Both the position numbers and the translations under genes were made by a program. The notes beneath the pieces were generated by a model, which ran no database searches, was not told the origin of the DNA, and was given only the letters and a program-made list of their open reading frames with translations. Positions 22,301-31,154 of a stretch of DNA of 64,000 nt are shown here, in pieces (position 1 is the first letter of the stretch; every line of letters starts with the position of its first letter). Origin of the DNA: Saccharum officinarum (Eukaryota > Streptophyta > Magnoliopsida > Poales > Poaceae); the NCBI GenBank assembly GCA_020631735.1, contig CM036168.1:99242932-99306931 (forward strand), read 5' to 3'.

Positions 22301-23552
22301 CCATCACATCAAATTTAAGATCAACTTTACAACTGAGACTACAAAATTAAGTTCCTCCAGCGATTTCTGTAAGGTCATTAAACTAGTAATGCATTAGTCA
22401 ACTCGTGTAATGATGTTTTAAGAGGCAACACTGCCACAGGCATCTTCCAAATTAATTAGCAGTTATCATTAGTTAAAATGTAAAAGCAACTCAAACTGCA
22501 GGCCTAATCAATCATACAACCTGATAAGCTGGAATATGCTGCACCCAAACAAAAATCTACTGTAGGATTGGAGAAAACAACCTGGTGAATACAAATGGCA
22601 GTGTTCAATAACAACCAATTATTATCCACCAAACAAGTTTCTATCATCCTTCACTGGCCTGAAGAAGAACGTGTTTCTTCATGAACATTTCACTTCATCC
22701 CTTATTGGGAAGAACTCAGTTAATCAAAGACAAAAGAAAAGGAATTAAATTCTTAAGACACCCTGACATCAACAGTCAAGCAAAAGATTTTGGATTAGGC
22801 TGGCATGATGAGCAGAATCAACACCACCTGTAACACTGACATGCCTAATGCCACCCAGTTTTCGCAGATCTGGATTGGACACGACGAGGCAATAAACCCT
22901 CAAGTGGCAAAACTAATTGTGCTCTCAAAAAACACATGTTGCTACATTGGCACCATCACACCAATGGCATTCACAACAACAAGCTGTTGGTGTCCAGACC
23001 CTCAAAGCAACACACCTCACCAATTTCCCGTATACCTCAGTCTGGAACGCACCGCCCGGTGGTTGCTTGCCTCCGTACACCTCGCAAGTCTGATGCCCAC
23101 AGGCTCCGGTAACCGCGAGCAACAGGAGATTCATTACGCTAAGCACCCGGTTAAGGAGCACCGCGAGAGCAGATTAAGCGACACGACGGACGCACACGCC
23201 AACCAAGCAGTGCAAATTCTGGACCGTCCTCCTGATCTGGCAGCGCCGAATCCACCACACGAACAATCCTAAACGCGGGAGGGTTAGCACGCATTACCGG
23301 GGGCGGCGGCGGCGAGGTTGCAGCGACGCAGGACACGAGAAGCGGGCGTGGCTAGGGACAGGCCAGGCGGACAGCACGCAGTGGGAGATGGTGGAGACAG
23401 GAGGATGTATGTATACCTGCTGCAAGCCTGCGGGAGAAGGCGTCCCACCAGTCGCCGTCGAGGGGCTGCGGCACCGGCGGCGCCTGCGCCTGCGCCGGCA
23501 AGGCCCTCTCGGGCTTGCGCTTCCTCCGCTTCGCCCCCCTCAGCGACGCCAT
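16390..23552 (-). CDS. ALP1-like protein (domesticated PIF/Harbinger nuclease), 397 aa, two exons
   Basis: Coding exons are 23417-23552 and 16390-17447. The donor AGCAG|GTATAC and acceptor TTTACAG|GAC are in phase and give 1,194 bases, exactly 398 codons with the stop. Exon 1 encodes a basic N-terminus (GAKRRKRK) ending in DWWDAFSRRL. Exon 2 carries a helix-turn-helix-like segment (about residues 105-140) and a DDE_Tnp_4/HARBI1 fold with GAIDTTHV (Asp176), AIVDPDMRF (Asp209), GDPSYPLLPW and ANLKDRWRVL. Where active transposases have Glu (VVE), this protein has Gln305 (VVQG), so cleavage activity is unlikely. Plant ALP1 is known to associate with Polycomb complexes; a similar chromatin role here is inference. 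The 5,969-bp intron contains a young copia element in opposite orientation. A MITE sits about 140 bp upstream of the ATG. Confidence 0.88.
18170..18440. repeat. diverged local duplications in the ALP1-like intron
   Basis: The words CTTGCTAAATTACTATAG (18182 and about 18226) and CTTGCTGAATTACTATGG (about 18385) recur with similar flanks (CATCTACA, AACATCT). The stretch 18285-18345 (CAACTGAGACCAAG) also resembles 22291-22350 (CAACTGAGACTACAA) on the far side of the copia insertion. This suggests an old tandem duplication within the intron before the element landed. Confidence 0.55.
18506..18510 (+). repeat. target-site duplication TTATG, left copy
   Basis: TTATG directly precedes the left LTR; the same five bases directly follow the right LTR at 22259-22263. 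Confidence 0.95.
18511..18623 (+). repeat. 5' LTR of the young copia element
   Basis: This 113-bp repeat is identical to 22146-22258. It is unusually short for an LTR. Confidence 0.95.
18658..20464 (+). pseudogene. protease-integrase part of the young copia element, gag absent
   Basis: The frame is open from 18608, inside the LTR, but recognisable element protein begins at about 18658 with the last gag residues (GWDQAALARSF). It continues through protease (WIADSGATYH at about 18729), GAG-pre-integrase (IWHRRLGHPG), the integrase core (DLWTSPI, VQCDNGREF, AERMIRTTNDTV) and the conserved tail (FGCACYP, HKLDPRS, FLGYS). It then leaves the reading frame in the proline-rich spacer between integrase and reverse transcriptase, within about 20220-20270, where there is a run of six G (about 20226-20231). 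A one-base length change there would account for the break. Confidence 0.87.
20077..22062 (+). CDS. reverse transcriptase/RNase H of the young copia element
   Basis: The open frame is 661 codons, but only the part from about 20240 is likely real protein. The copia reverse transcriptase includes WELVPRPPGA, KWIWTHKR, QLDVKNAFLHG, LYGLKQAPRAW and the catalytic YVDDIVLTA. The RNase H part includes TDADWAGCPDTRRSTSG, SSAEAEYRA and FADIFTKGL. The reading frame is intact to the stop at 22062, 83 bp before the 3' LTR. It is out of frame with the integrase part, so no full polyprotein can be made without a frameshift. Confidence 0.9.
   Translation: MVSCRYRLAAFSAGHRSRLLCESGPLVLRRGPVLSSGCSPGAYVPRFCPGGSCRLPTTDPVSAPAPAPPSRFAAPVRVYQRRPRPPPLVVPSPPGTPTPPPLSPPARGVPPVYHPPLLHRHPRHVHPMVTRHAAGTLPPRVLEASTRDTVVSPVPSSVRDALLDPHWRRAMEEEYAALLANQTWELVPRPPGANVVTGKWIWTHKRRADGSLERYKARWVLRGFTQRPGVDYDETFSPVVKPATVRTVLSLALARSWPVHQLDVKNAFLHGLLTETVYCSQPAGFVDTTRPDMVCRLNRSLYGLKQAPRAWNHRFAAFLLTLGFMEAKSDTSLFVYHHGADTAYLLLYVDDIVLTASSEHLLRRIIAALQQEFAMKDLGELHHFLGVTVEHRPAGLLLHQRQYTRDILERAGMSDCKPCSTPVDIQGKLSEAEGPPVDDPTAYRSLAGALQYLTFTRPDITYAVQQVCLHMHDPREPHLMALKRLLRYLRGTLDYGLLLHRASSTDLVVYTDADWAGCPDTRRSTSGYAVFLGGNLVSWSSKRQPVVSRSSAEAEYRAVANGVAEAAWLRQLLAELHAPPSRSTLIYCDNVSAVYLSTNPIQHQRTKHVEIDLHFVRDRVAMGEVRVLHVPTTSQFADIFTKGLPSSTFAEFRSSLNVTGG
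22146..22258 (+). repeat. 3' LTR of the young copia element
   Basis: Identical to 18511-18623 and followed by the TTATG target duplication (22259-22263). Confidence 0.95.
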
Positions 23553-23690
23553 GACGAGCGCAACGCCGGAGAGATCAAGAGAACTAGTAGACAAGAGGCG
23601 CTACCAAAGCAGCAACCTGCACTGCAACTCCCAAACGACTTGGCCTCGAAAAGACCCTGCTGTTCAGTGCCTAAATAGAGTTACCAAGCT

Positions 23691-23928
23691 CTTGTTTAGA
23701 TTGGAAAAAATTTCAACTCGATGAATAGTACCACTTTCGTCTTATTTGACAAATATTGTCTAATTATAGACCAACTAGGCTCAAAAGATTTATCTCGTGA
23801 TTTTCAACTAAACTGTGTAATTAGTTATTTTTTTTACCTACATTTAATACTCCATACAAACGGTTAAAAATTGATGTGATGGAGAGAGAGTGAAAAAACT
23901 TGGAACTTTGAGGCAAACTAAATAAGGC
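23691..23928. mobile_element. MITE, GTTTAG-ended family, copy 1
   Basis: This segment of about 238 bp begins CTTGTTTAGATTGG and ends GCAAACTAAATAAGG, so its ends are imperfect inverted repeats. The body (TGACAAATATTGTCTAATTA, CTAAACTGTGTAATTAGT) recurs at 56040-56282, 59609-59851 and 59966-61136. It is a very common non-autonomous DNA element in Andropogoneae. It lies in the promoter region of the ALP1-like gene. Confidence 0.8.
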
Positions 23929-24441
23929 GCAACTAGTAGTGCCGCCGTCGCCTGTTGGCTATGCAGCGCTCCTATTGCCCAGTGGCATGCAGGAAGGCAG
24001 GTTAGCCTGTTCGGCCTGGCCATTTGCCATGTCAACAGACCCAGGCTCTGCTTCAGATTCAGGCTATCGCACCACTCTCTAAATGTATCTCTAAAAAAAT
24101 ATTCCGTCTTAGTCGTCAAGAATTCTCACCTCTATACCAACTCCTTCCGCACCCATATTTACTTTATATCATACTCTATATCAACAACCATCTCATATCC
24201 TCTCTCCTCTATCTCTTTCTCTCTCCTCCTCTTTTACAGGCGCGCACAAGCGATCGGTACCTGTAGCGCGTTACTGTAGTAAACGCTACTGTAGCGTTTG
24301 CTATAGCGTAGCGCGGTGCAGCTCGTTCATCGCTTTATTTAACGTAGATAGCCTCACTCTGTTCCTGTATCACCCTCTGCTATACTACCCCTCGGTCCAA
24401 AAATATGCACCTCTAACTACAGTAATTACAACCCGTTTGCT
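23929..24441. other. spacer before the LINE
   Basis: No gene is seen. The part 24120-24240 has words resembling the Tourist-like family of 56286-56723 (CTCTATACCAACTCCTTCCGCACC). A short CpG-rich stretch (24240-24330) has repeated CTGTAGCG words. Confidence 0.4.
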
Positions 24442-24458
24442 AAATAGTAGTTTCATCG
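24442..24458 (+). repeat. LINE target-site duplication, left copy
   Basis: AAATAGTAGTTTCATCG is repeated exactly at 30228-30244 after the LINE's A-rich tail. Confidence 0.93.
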
Positions 24459-24678
24459 TCTCTGGTTGACCGAACACCGCTAAGGCGTTCTGGCGGCTCG
24501 GAGAAGAGTCCCGAACACTAGGCTCGTTCTAGCGTTTCGGCTTGGTTTAGTTCTCAATCGAACCTGCAATCCATCGATTTTCCTTGTCCTGTCCACAGAT
24601 CTGCTAGTCCATTGCGTTCCTCTCCCTGTCTCAGGTCTTTTCTTCCTTTTTCTCTTCTCTCTGGAGCTAGGAGCACTG

Positions 24679-25941
24679 ATGGTTCGGGGGCGTCATGGTG
24701 GCGGGGATGGTCTGGCGGGTCTTATGAAAGGCCTCAAGCTGACAGAGGAGGAGAAATGTGGGGTAAGAGTGGCTTGGAGGAAGGAAGAGGAGGATGCAAC
24801 ACAGGTGCCGCAAGATGTGGGAAAGCTATTCTCTAGAAGACCAGGAAACATTGAAGGCATGGTGCAAACTTTGGGTAAGATTTGGTGCCCATCGAAGGGG
24901 ATTAGTTGCAAGGATATTGGAGATAATTTGTTCCTGTTCTCATTCTTGCAACCAGGTGGGAAAAAACGCGCTGTAACTGAAGGCCCGTGGGAATTTGGTG
25001 GAGATTTGCTATTAGTGGTGGACTTTGATGGATCAAAACGCCTAAAAGATATCGAGTTTAATTTTGTCCCTATGTGGATCCGAGTTTTTGATTTGCCATT
25101 GAGGATGATGAATGAAGCAACAGGGAAGGCAATTGGGGACAAGGTGGGGAAGGCTTTGGAGGTAGATTCAGATGTTAATGGTTCAGCTGTTGGAGGCTAC
25201 CTTCGAGTGAAAGTTCGACTGGATGTCCGAAAGCCATTGCTGAGGGGTGTTTTTTTGGAGAAAGAAGATGGGGAGAGAGGCGATTGGTGTCCAATTCAAT
25301 ATGAATTTCTTCCCAATTTCTGTTACGAGTGTGGTATATTGGGGCATGTGGATAGAGAATGCGATGTGAATATGGGCAAGGAGGAGAAGCAACAATATGG
25401 AGATTGGCTGCGAGCAAGCCCAGCACGGAGGAAAATGTCAGGAGACTCAAGATCGTGGAGGTTTGGAGGTAGCAGCTCAGGCAGAGGCCGTCAACAACAT
25501 AGTCCAGAGAAATTGGAACATAAATCTGGGAAAGAGCTAATCCAACAAAATACCAGTTCCCAGAAGGAATCATGTCAGCACTTGTCAGAACCGCAATATG
25601 ATGGTACTAGCCTTCTGAAGGTGCAAGATACGGAGCAGAATGTGTTGAAAAGTGGTACGGAGGAAAATCTGGAGGAACTAAAGCGGGATGTGCTACAAAA
25701 GGAGGCTGTAGCAGAAGGAAAAGGAAGGGAAGATGAGGGTAATCTCCTCTTGTCGCAAGGAGAAGTTGATGAAATAGAGAAGGAGATGGATATTGATTCA
25801 AATTTGCAGTTGTCTGCGACAATTGAAATAGATAATGATGATATAATGAAGAAGCAGGGGGATATTGAAATGAAGCTGCGCACCTTTAGGAGAATTCCCC
25901 GTCCATATAACGAGGTTGTAAGTGAGACAAAGTGTCAATAG
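24679..25941 (+). CDS. LINE ORF1: DUF4283 and CCHC RNA-binding protein
   Basis: This intact frame of 420 codons has a DUF4283 domain at about residues 35-160 (KDIGDNLFLFSF, GPWEFGG, FVPMWIRVFDLP) and a CCHC knuckle near 215-228 (CYECGILGHVDREC). The C-terminal half is low in complexity, rich in Glu, Gln and Ser. In plant LINEs this protein binds element RNA. It ends 144 bases before ORF2 starts. Because the neighbouring ORF2 is broken, an intact ORF1 may simply be chance or youth. Confidence 0.88.
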   Translation: MVRGRHGGGDGLAGLMKGLKLTEEEKCGVRVAWRKEEEDATQVPQDVGKLFSRRPGNIEGMVQTLGKIWCPSKGISCKDIGDNLFLFSFLQPGGKKRAVTEGPWEFGGDLLLVVDFDGSKRLKDIEFNFVPMWIRVFDLPLRMMNEATGKAIGDKVGKALEVDSDVNGSAVGGYLRVKVRLDVRKPLLRGVFLEKEDGERGDWCPIQYEFLPNFCYECGILGHVDRECDVNMGKEEKQQYGDWLRASPARRKMSGDSRSWRFGGSSSGRGRQQHSPEKLEHKSGKELIQQNTSSQKESCQHLSEPQYDGTSLLKVQDTEQNVLKSGTEENLEELKRDVLQKEAVAEGKGREDEGNLLLSQGEVDEIEKEMDIDSNLQLSATIEIDNDDIMKKQGDIEMKLRTFRRIPRPYNEVVSETKCQ

Positions 25942-26085
25942 AAAAGAAGAGGGCTCTCGACATTGAAAATTTGGAGGTGAAGGATGACCAAAAGAGGCTG
26001 ACAACCAGTCTGATAGGGATGATGATGATGAAACAGATGATGATGAATTGAAGGCGGGACTGCCTAGCCGGTCCCGCCTGGAAAA

Positions 26086-29000
26086 ATGAAGCTAATCGCA
26101 TGGAACTACCGGGGATTGGGGAATGGCCCGGCAGTTCGAGGTCTTCTGGATGTCCAGAAGACGGAGGCCCCAGATGTGCTATTCTTATCAGAGACTAAGC
26201 ATGACAGCAAGTGGATGGAGTGGTGGAGGTGGAAACTTGGTATGTCAAACCTGATAGTCAAGGACAATATGGGTATGAGTGGGGTCTAGCCCTGTTTTGG
26301 AAGAATGATATAAATCTGACTCTTAAAAGCCTTTCAGAGCACCATATTGATACAATAATAAGGGAAGAAGATGGTTTTGAATGGCGATTTACAGGGATTT
26401 ATGGAGAATCCAGGAGCGAGGAGAAGAAGAATACATGGAAACTATTGCGGGAACTGAAAGAGAAATTTGACATGCCATGGTTATGTTGTGGTGATTTCAA
26501 CGAAATTCTTTTTAATTATGAGAAGGAGGGTGGCTCTCCAAGGGCTGAGAGATGCATGGAAAATTTTCGACGAGCCCTGGAGGATTGTGAGCTATTCGAT
26601 CTTGGCTTTGTGGGGGATGCTTTCACTTGGAGAAATCACCACGACTTAGCCACCAGCTACACGAAGGAGAGGCTTGACAGGGCGGTGGCTAATGGAGCTT
26701 GGAGAGCAAAATTCCCACTTGTGAGAGTAATAAATGGGGATCCAAGGCACTCGAACCATCGTCCAATTATTATAAATACGGTGGAGAGAGCATCTAGGAG
26801 CTTCAGTCAGCCAATGGATGTCTTGCACAAATTTGAAGCTCGTTGGCTAGAAGAGGAAGACTGTAAAGCTCGGGTTGAGGAGGCGTGGTTGGGTGCGATG
26901 GAAGGAGGAGATGTGTGCATGATGGAAGTACAGAGGAGAATGCTGAATGAGTTGTGGGTATGGGATAGGGAGGTTTTGGAGGAATTAGAGAGAAGAATTA
27001 AGAATGTAAGGCGGGAGTTGGAGAGATGCAGGAGGAGGTGCATTACCCAAGAACATGTGAACCGGGAACATATCCTGCGGTATAAGCTTGAGCGCCTCCA
27101 GGATCAACTTCATGTTTACTGGAAGCAACGAGCTCATACCGCCTGGTTGACAAAGGGGGACCGGAACACAAATTTTTTTCATGCTTATGCATCGGAAAGG
27201 AGAAGGAAGAATCATATAAGGAGGTTGCAGGACGATGGAGGTGGGGTGGTGGAAGGGAGTCACCTGAAGCAATTTATTGCCAACCAATATCACCGTTTAT
27301 TTTTATCCCATGCAGGTGACCATGAAAATGAAGTTCTACAGCAAGTTCAACGACGGGTAACTTCAGAAATGAATGAGGCATTGATGGCACCGTTCACAGG
27401 TGATGAGGTTTGGAATGCTCTACAGAGTATTGGGGACCTAAAAGCTCCGGGTGCTGATGGGATGCCGTCAATTTTTTACAAACATTTTTGGCATCTATTG
27501 GGCGAGAAGGTGAAGAAGGAGGTCCTTGATGTCCTTAATGGTGGTGATATGCCGCCAGGTTGGAACGACACAGTGATTGTGCTCATCCCAAAAGTTAAGC
27601 AGCCGGAAAAATTAAAATATCTAAGACCTATTAGCCTGTGTAATGTTTTATATAAACTTATTTCAAAAGTTTTGGCTAATAGGTTGAAGAATGTCCTGCC
27701 TGAAATCATTTCCCCTTCACAAAGTGCCTTTGTGCCGGGCCGCTTAATTACCGATAATGTTTTGTTAGCCTATGAGCTTACTCATCATTTAAACAAAAAA
27801 AGGAAAGGGGCAAGTGGCCTGGCTGCTATAAAGCTCGACATGAGTAAAGCATACGATAGAATTGAGTGGCCATTTTTAAAGAAAATGATGCAAAGATTGG
27901 GCTTCCAAGAGAGTTGGGTTAATTTGATTATGAAATGGGTTACAACAGTTTCATATCGAATAAAGGTGAATGGTGAGTACACTGACAGTTTTTCCCCCAA
28001 CGGGGTTTGCGTCAGGGCGATCCATTGTCACCTTATCTCTTCATATTATGTGCGGAAGGTTTGTCAGCTTTACTGCAAAAGGCTGAAGCTGAAGGAAAGA
28101 TTGAGGGGATCTGTGTCTGTAGAGGAGCTCCAAGGGTCAATCATTTATTTTTCGCGGATGACTCCCTAATCCTTATGAGAGCCAGGTGTGCTGATGCCCA
28201 TGTGCTCAAGCATATTCTGCATATATATGAGCAGGCTTCCGGTCAAGTAATAAATAAGGAAAAGTCCTCTATCCTGTTTAGTCCGAATACCAGTGATCAC
28301 ATTCGGCAACAAGTGCGGACAATCCTATCAATTAGCCAAGAAGCGATGAATGAGAGATATTTGGGGCTTCCTGTATCTGTAGGTAAATCAAGAAAGAGGA
28401 CTTTTGAGTATATTAAGCAGAAGATTTGGGCTCGCATTCAAGGTTGGAAGGAGAGGTTGTTGTCCAAGGCAGGAAAGGAAATTATAGTGAAAGCAGTGGC
28501 ACAAGCTATACCGACATATGTGATGTCTTGCTTTGACTTAACAAAGGGACTCTGTGATGAACTGAGCTCTATAATTGGTCGATACTGGTGGAGCCAGCAA
28601 GATAAAGAGAATAAAATTCATTGGCTGAGCTGGGACAAGTTAACGAGATCAAAGAAACAAGGTGGTCTAGGCTTTCGAGATCTCCATTTATTTAATAAGG
28701 CGATGCTTGCTCGACAGGCGTGGCGGCTCTTGACTAGTCCGGATACACTTTGTGGCCAAGTACTTAAGGCAAAATATTTTCCAAACTCGAGTATCCTGCA
28801 GTGTTCGGCAAAAGGAGGGATTTCATATTCATGGCGTAGCATTCTGCAGGGTGTTCACCTACTTAAGGATGGCATAATTTGGCGGGTGGGAAATGGGAAG
28901 AATATTAATATTTGGACTGATCCATGGTTACCTCGAGGGAGTACAAGAAGACCAATGACACCACATGGTTCATCAATCCTAACATGTGTTTCAGATCTGA

Positions 29001-30203
29001 TCCATCCAACTATAGGGACATGGGATGAGCAACTGGTAATGGATACTTTCTGGCCTGAAGATGCTAAGGTAATTCTCACAATTCCGATTGATGTTGATAT
29101 GGATGATTGGCCGACTTGGCACTTTGATCCAAAGGGAGTATTTTCTGTTAAGTCGGCATATAAGCTTGCTGTGCGTAATCGAGACCAACATTCAGGGAGG
29201 GATGCCTCATCATCAGGCTCAAGTGATGGAGAAGAATTCAAATGGCACAAAATTTGACAACTAAAATTTCCAAATAAAGTCAACATGTTTATTTGGTGTA
29301 TGGCCCATAACTCTCTTCCAGTAAGACGGAATTTGGCCAGAAGAGGCATCAAAACTGAAACTGTGTCCTATATGCTACCGGCTTGATGAAAATTGTGGAC
29401 ACCTTTTCTTTAAATGTAAAAGGGCTAGGGAATGTTGGCGCACCATGAACCTGGAGCATGTTCGAATTGAATTGGAATCTTGTGCATCAGGGCAGGAAAC
29501 TGTTTTGAAGATTCTGAAATTGGAACAGCAAGAGAAAGGTAATCATATGGCTTTGGCGTTGGTGGTCGGCGCGTAATAAGGCTAATGCTGGAGGAAGGAT
29601 GGCAACTACTGATGATATATGTAATTCTATCACTTTTTTCTGGTGGAGTTTGCAAAGCTAGCCAATCATTGTAGTTCAGATGCACAAGTTTCAGTCCCTA
29701 AATGGAAGCCTCCTCCGATGGGATTTTACAAAATTAATGTGGATGCCTCTTTTCATGCTTCTACAAATCAAGCAGGATGGGGCTTCGTGGCTCGTGATCA
29801 GGAAGGGAGATTTTTAGAAGGAGGAGCAGGGAGCATTTCTAGAGTTGCCAATGCTTTACATGCAGAAACGTTGGGGATCTTGAGGAGCCTGGAGCGAGTT
29901 GCCGATTTGGGAATGACAAGAATCATAATAGAGACTGATGTTACAACTGTTGGTAAGGCAATCACATCTACAGAGCTAGATAGGAGCATCTATGGGTGTT
30001 TGTTTAGACAAATACGTGAGCTTATGATGTCACATTTTGTTCAATGTCGTGTGGCTGTATGCCCAAGAGCATGTAATAGTGTTGCTGATAGTTTAGCTAG
30101 CTATGGGTGTACTTTGAATCAAGGTTCATGTATATTTATGAGACATGCTCCAGACTTTATATTGCCTTTGGTTTCTGGCGATCAGCCTGAAACCAGGGAT
30201 TAA
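26086..30203 (+). pseudogene. LINE ORF2: endonuclease, reverse transcriptase, RNase H; broken
   Basis: The start MKLIAWNYRGLG at 26086 is typical. The frame breaks at a run of four G (about 26281-26284) and again at a run of five C (27994-27998); a single-base loss in each explains it. Segments: endonuclease 26086-26800 (SETKHDS, CCGDFNE, HSNHRPI), reverse transcriptase 27430-28300 (KAPGADG, PISLCNVLYKLISK, QGDPLSPYLF, FFADDS), zf-RVT 28900-29430, RNase H 29690-30203 (NVDASF, ETDVTTV). A TGA at 29255 stands where tryptophan is expected, and further frame changes lie near 29365 and 29560. The piece 28007-29257 is otherwise open. Confidence 0.9.
29643..30203 (+). pseudogene. RNase H domain of LINE ORF2 (separate open segment)
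   Basis: This open segment of 186 codons matches the plant RVT_3/RNase H fold: FYKINVDASFH, GWGFVARDQEG, HAETLGILRSLERVADLG, and acidic residues in IIETD. It is the C-terminus of the LINE replicase separated by upstream breaks. Similar domains occur in stand-alone plant genes, but the position inside the LINE between reverse transcriptase and tail argues against that here. Confidence 0.8.
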
Positions 30204-30227
30204 TGGAAGTTTTCTTCCCTTTTAAAA

Positions 30228-30244
30228 AAATAGTAGTTTCATCG
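30228..30244 (+). repeat. LINE target-site duplication, right copy
   Basis: Exact copy of 24442-24458 directly after the A-rich tail. Confidence 0.93.
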
Positions 30245-30341
30245 GTTCCTAGTCATTTTATATAAAAATTACACGGTCATTCCTTGTAGGAATGGTTCCT
30301 GGTCACTATTGCAGGACAACCGAACGCAGCCTAAACGGGAC

Positions 30342-30511
30342 CTAAGTCAAACTATCTTCAATTTAGCTATTTTTATAAAAATATAAAACTATCTATGATG
30401 TCACATAGTATTATTAAATTCATCATGAAAAATATTTTTTTATAGTATTACTATTTGAGATTCTACTTGTTAACATTATTTTTTAGTGATATTTAGAATA
30501 GTTTGACTTAG
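30342..30511. mobile_element. MITE-like inverted-repeat element
   Basis: CTAAGTCAAACTAT at 30342-30355 is the exact reverse complement of ATAGTTTGACTTAG at 30498-30511, enclosing AT-rich sequence. This resembles a decayed Stowaway-type element that has lost its CTCCCTCC ends. Confidence 0.6.
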
Positions 30512-30750
30512 ACAAAGTACACTCTTTTTGGATGGAGAGAATAAGTGTGTATATTATCAATCCATCATTTTATGTTTTGTGTGGGGATGCAGGGGATGAG
30601 AGATAGCATGCAATGCAAATAGGTAGATGCGTTTGGAAACCGCATAAATGAAACTGCTTTTATACCTATCTATGGATTGTGCTCTACCTTTATTAAGGCA
30701 TCCGTATGGTATACAATCTCCTCCAACCTTAAGGTGGGTCCCCACTAAGG

Positions 30751-30900
30751 TACTCCCTCAGTCCTCAAATAAATGTTATGATCATTTCCCAATAAGCTAA
30801 ATATTTTTAACTTTAACCAAATATATATATAATATTAATATTTATGGTATATAATTAGTATTGTTAGATGAGTTAATAAATGTCATGATCCATTCATGAA
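30751..30900. mobile_element. Stowaway-like MITE fragment
   Basis: It begins TACTCCCTCAGTCC, the common Stowaway terminus, and has an internal inverted similarity (AAATGTTATGATC / AAATGTCATGATC). The far end (GAGGGAGTA) is not seen, so only one terminus is preserved. Confidence 0.5.
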
Positions 30901-30980
30901 ATAAAACATTTTTCTTTCTATTTATCAAGTGTGTGTCGTTCTTTGTCTCCTTTGGTATCCATCGCCGTAGTGTCCCCCAC

Positions 30981-31154
30981 CAGGGGCGGAGACTAGTTTA
31001 GAGTAAAGTGGGCCATGGCCCCTCCTAACCTAAAAAGTTTATTAAAAGAACACTTGATTCCACCACTTAAATGTTGATGAATTGCTAATCTAGCCCCCTC
31101 TCTACTTCAAGTTTGATTGCCCCCCTCCCGGATTTACTTCAAGCTCCGCCGTTG
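30981..31154. mobile_element. hAT-like MITE
   Basis: Termini CAGGGGCGGA and TCCGCCGTTG are imperfect inverted repeats. They are flanked by TCCCCCAC (30973-30980) and TTCCCCAC (31155-31162), an 8-bp duplication with one change. An 8-bp duplication and CAGGGG ends point to hAT. Confidence 0.65.

Larger units (their letters stand above)
24459..30227 (+). mobile_element. L1-type LINE, near full length (5.77 kb), inactive
   Basis: A 17-bp perfect target duplication brackets the element. It has a GC-rich 5' UTR, ORF1 (24679-25941), ORF2 beginning at 26086, and a short oligo(A) tail (CCCTTTTAAAAAAA). ORF2 contains apurinic endonuclease, reverse transcriptase, zf-RVT and a C-terminal RNase H domain, the usual order in plant L1 LINEs with RNase H. 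ORF2 is split by frameshifts and stops, so this copy cannot encode a functional replicase. Confidence 0.94.

Noticed and set aside
29643..30203. Stand-alone plant RNase H-like gene
   Set aside because: It lies between the LINE reverse transcriptase and the LINE tail, inside the LINE's target duplications.
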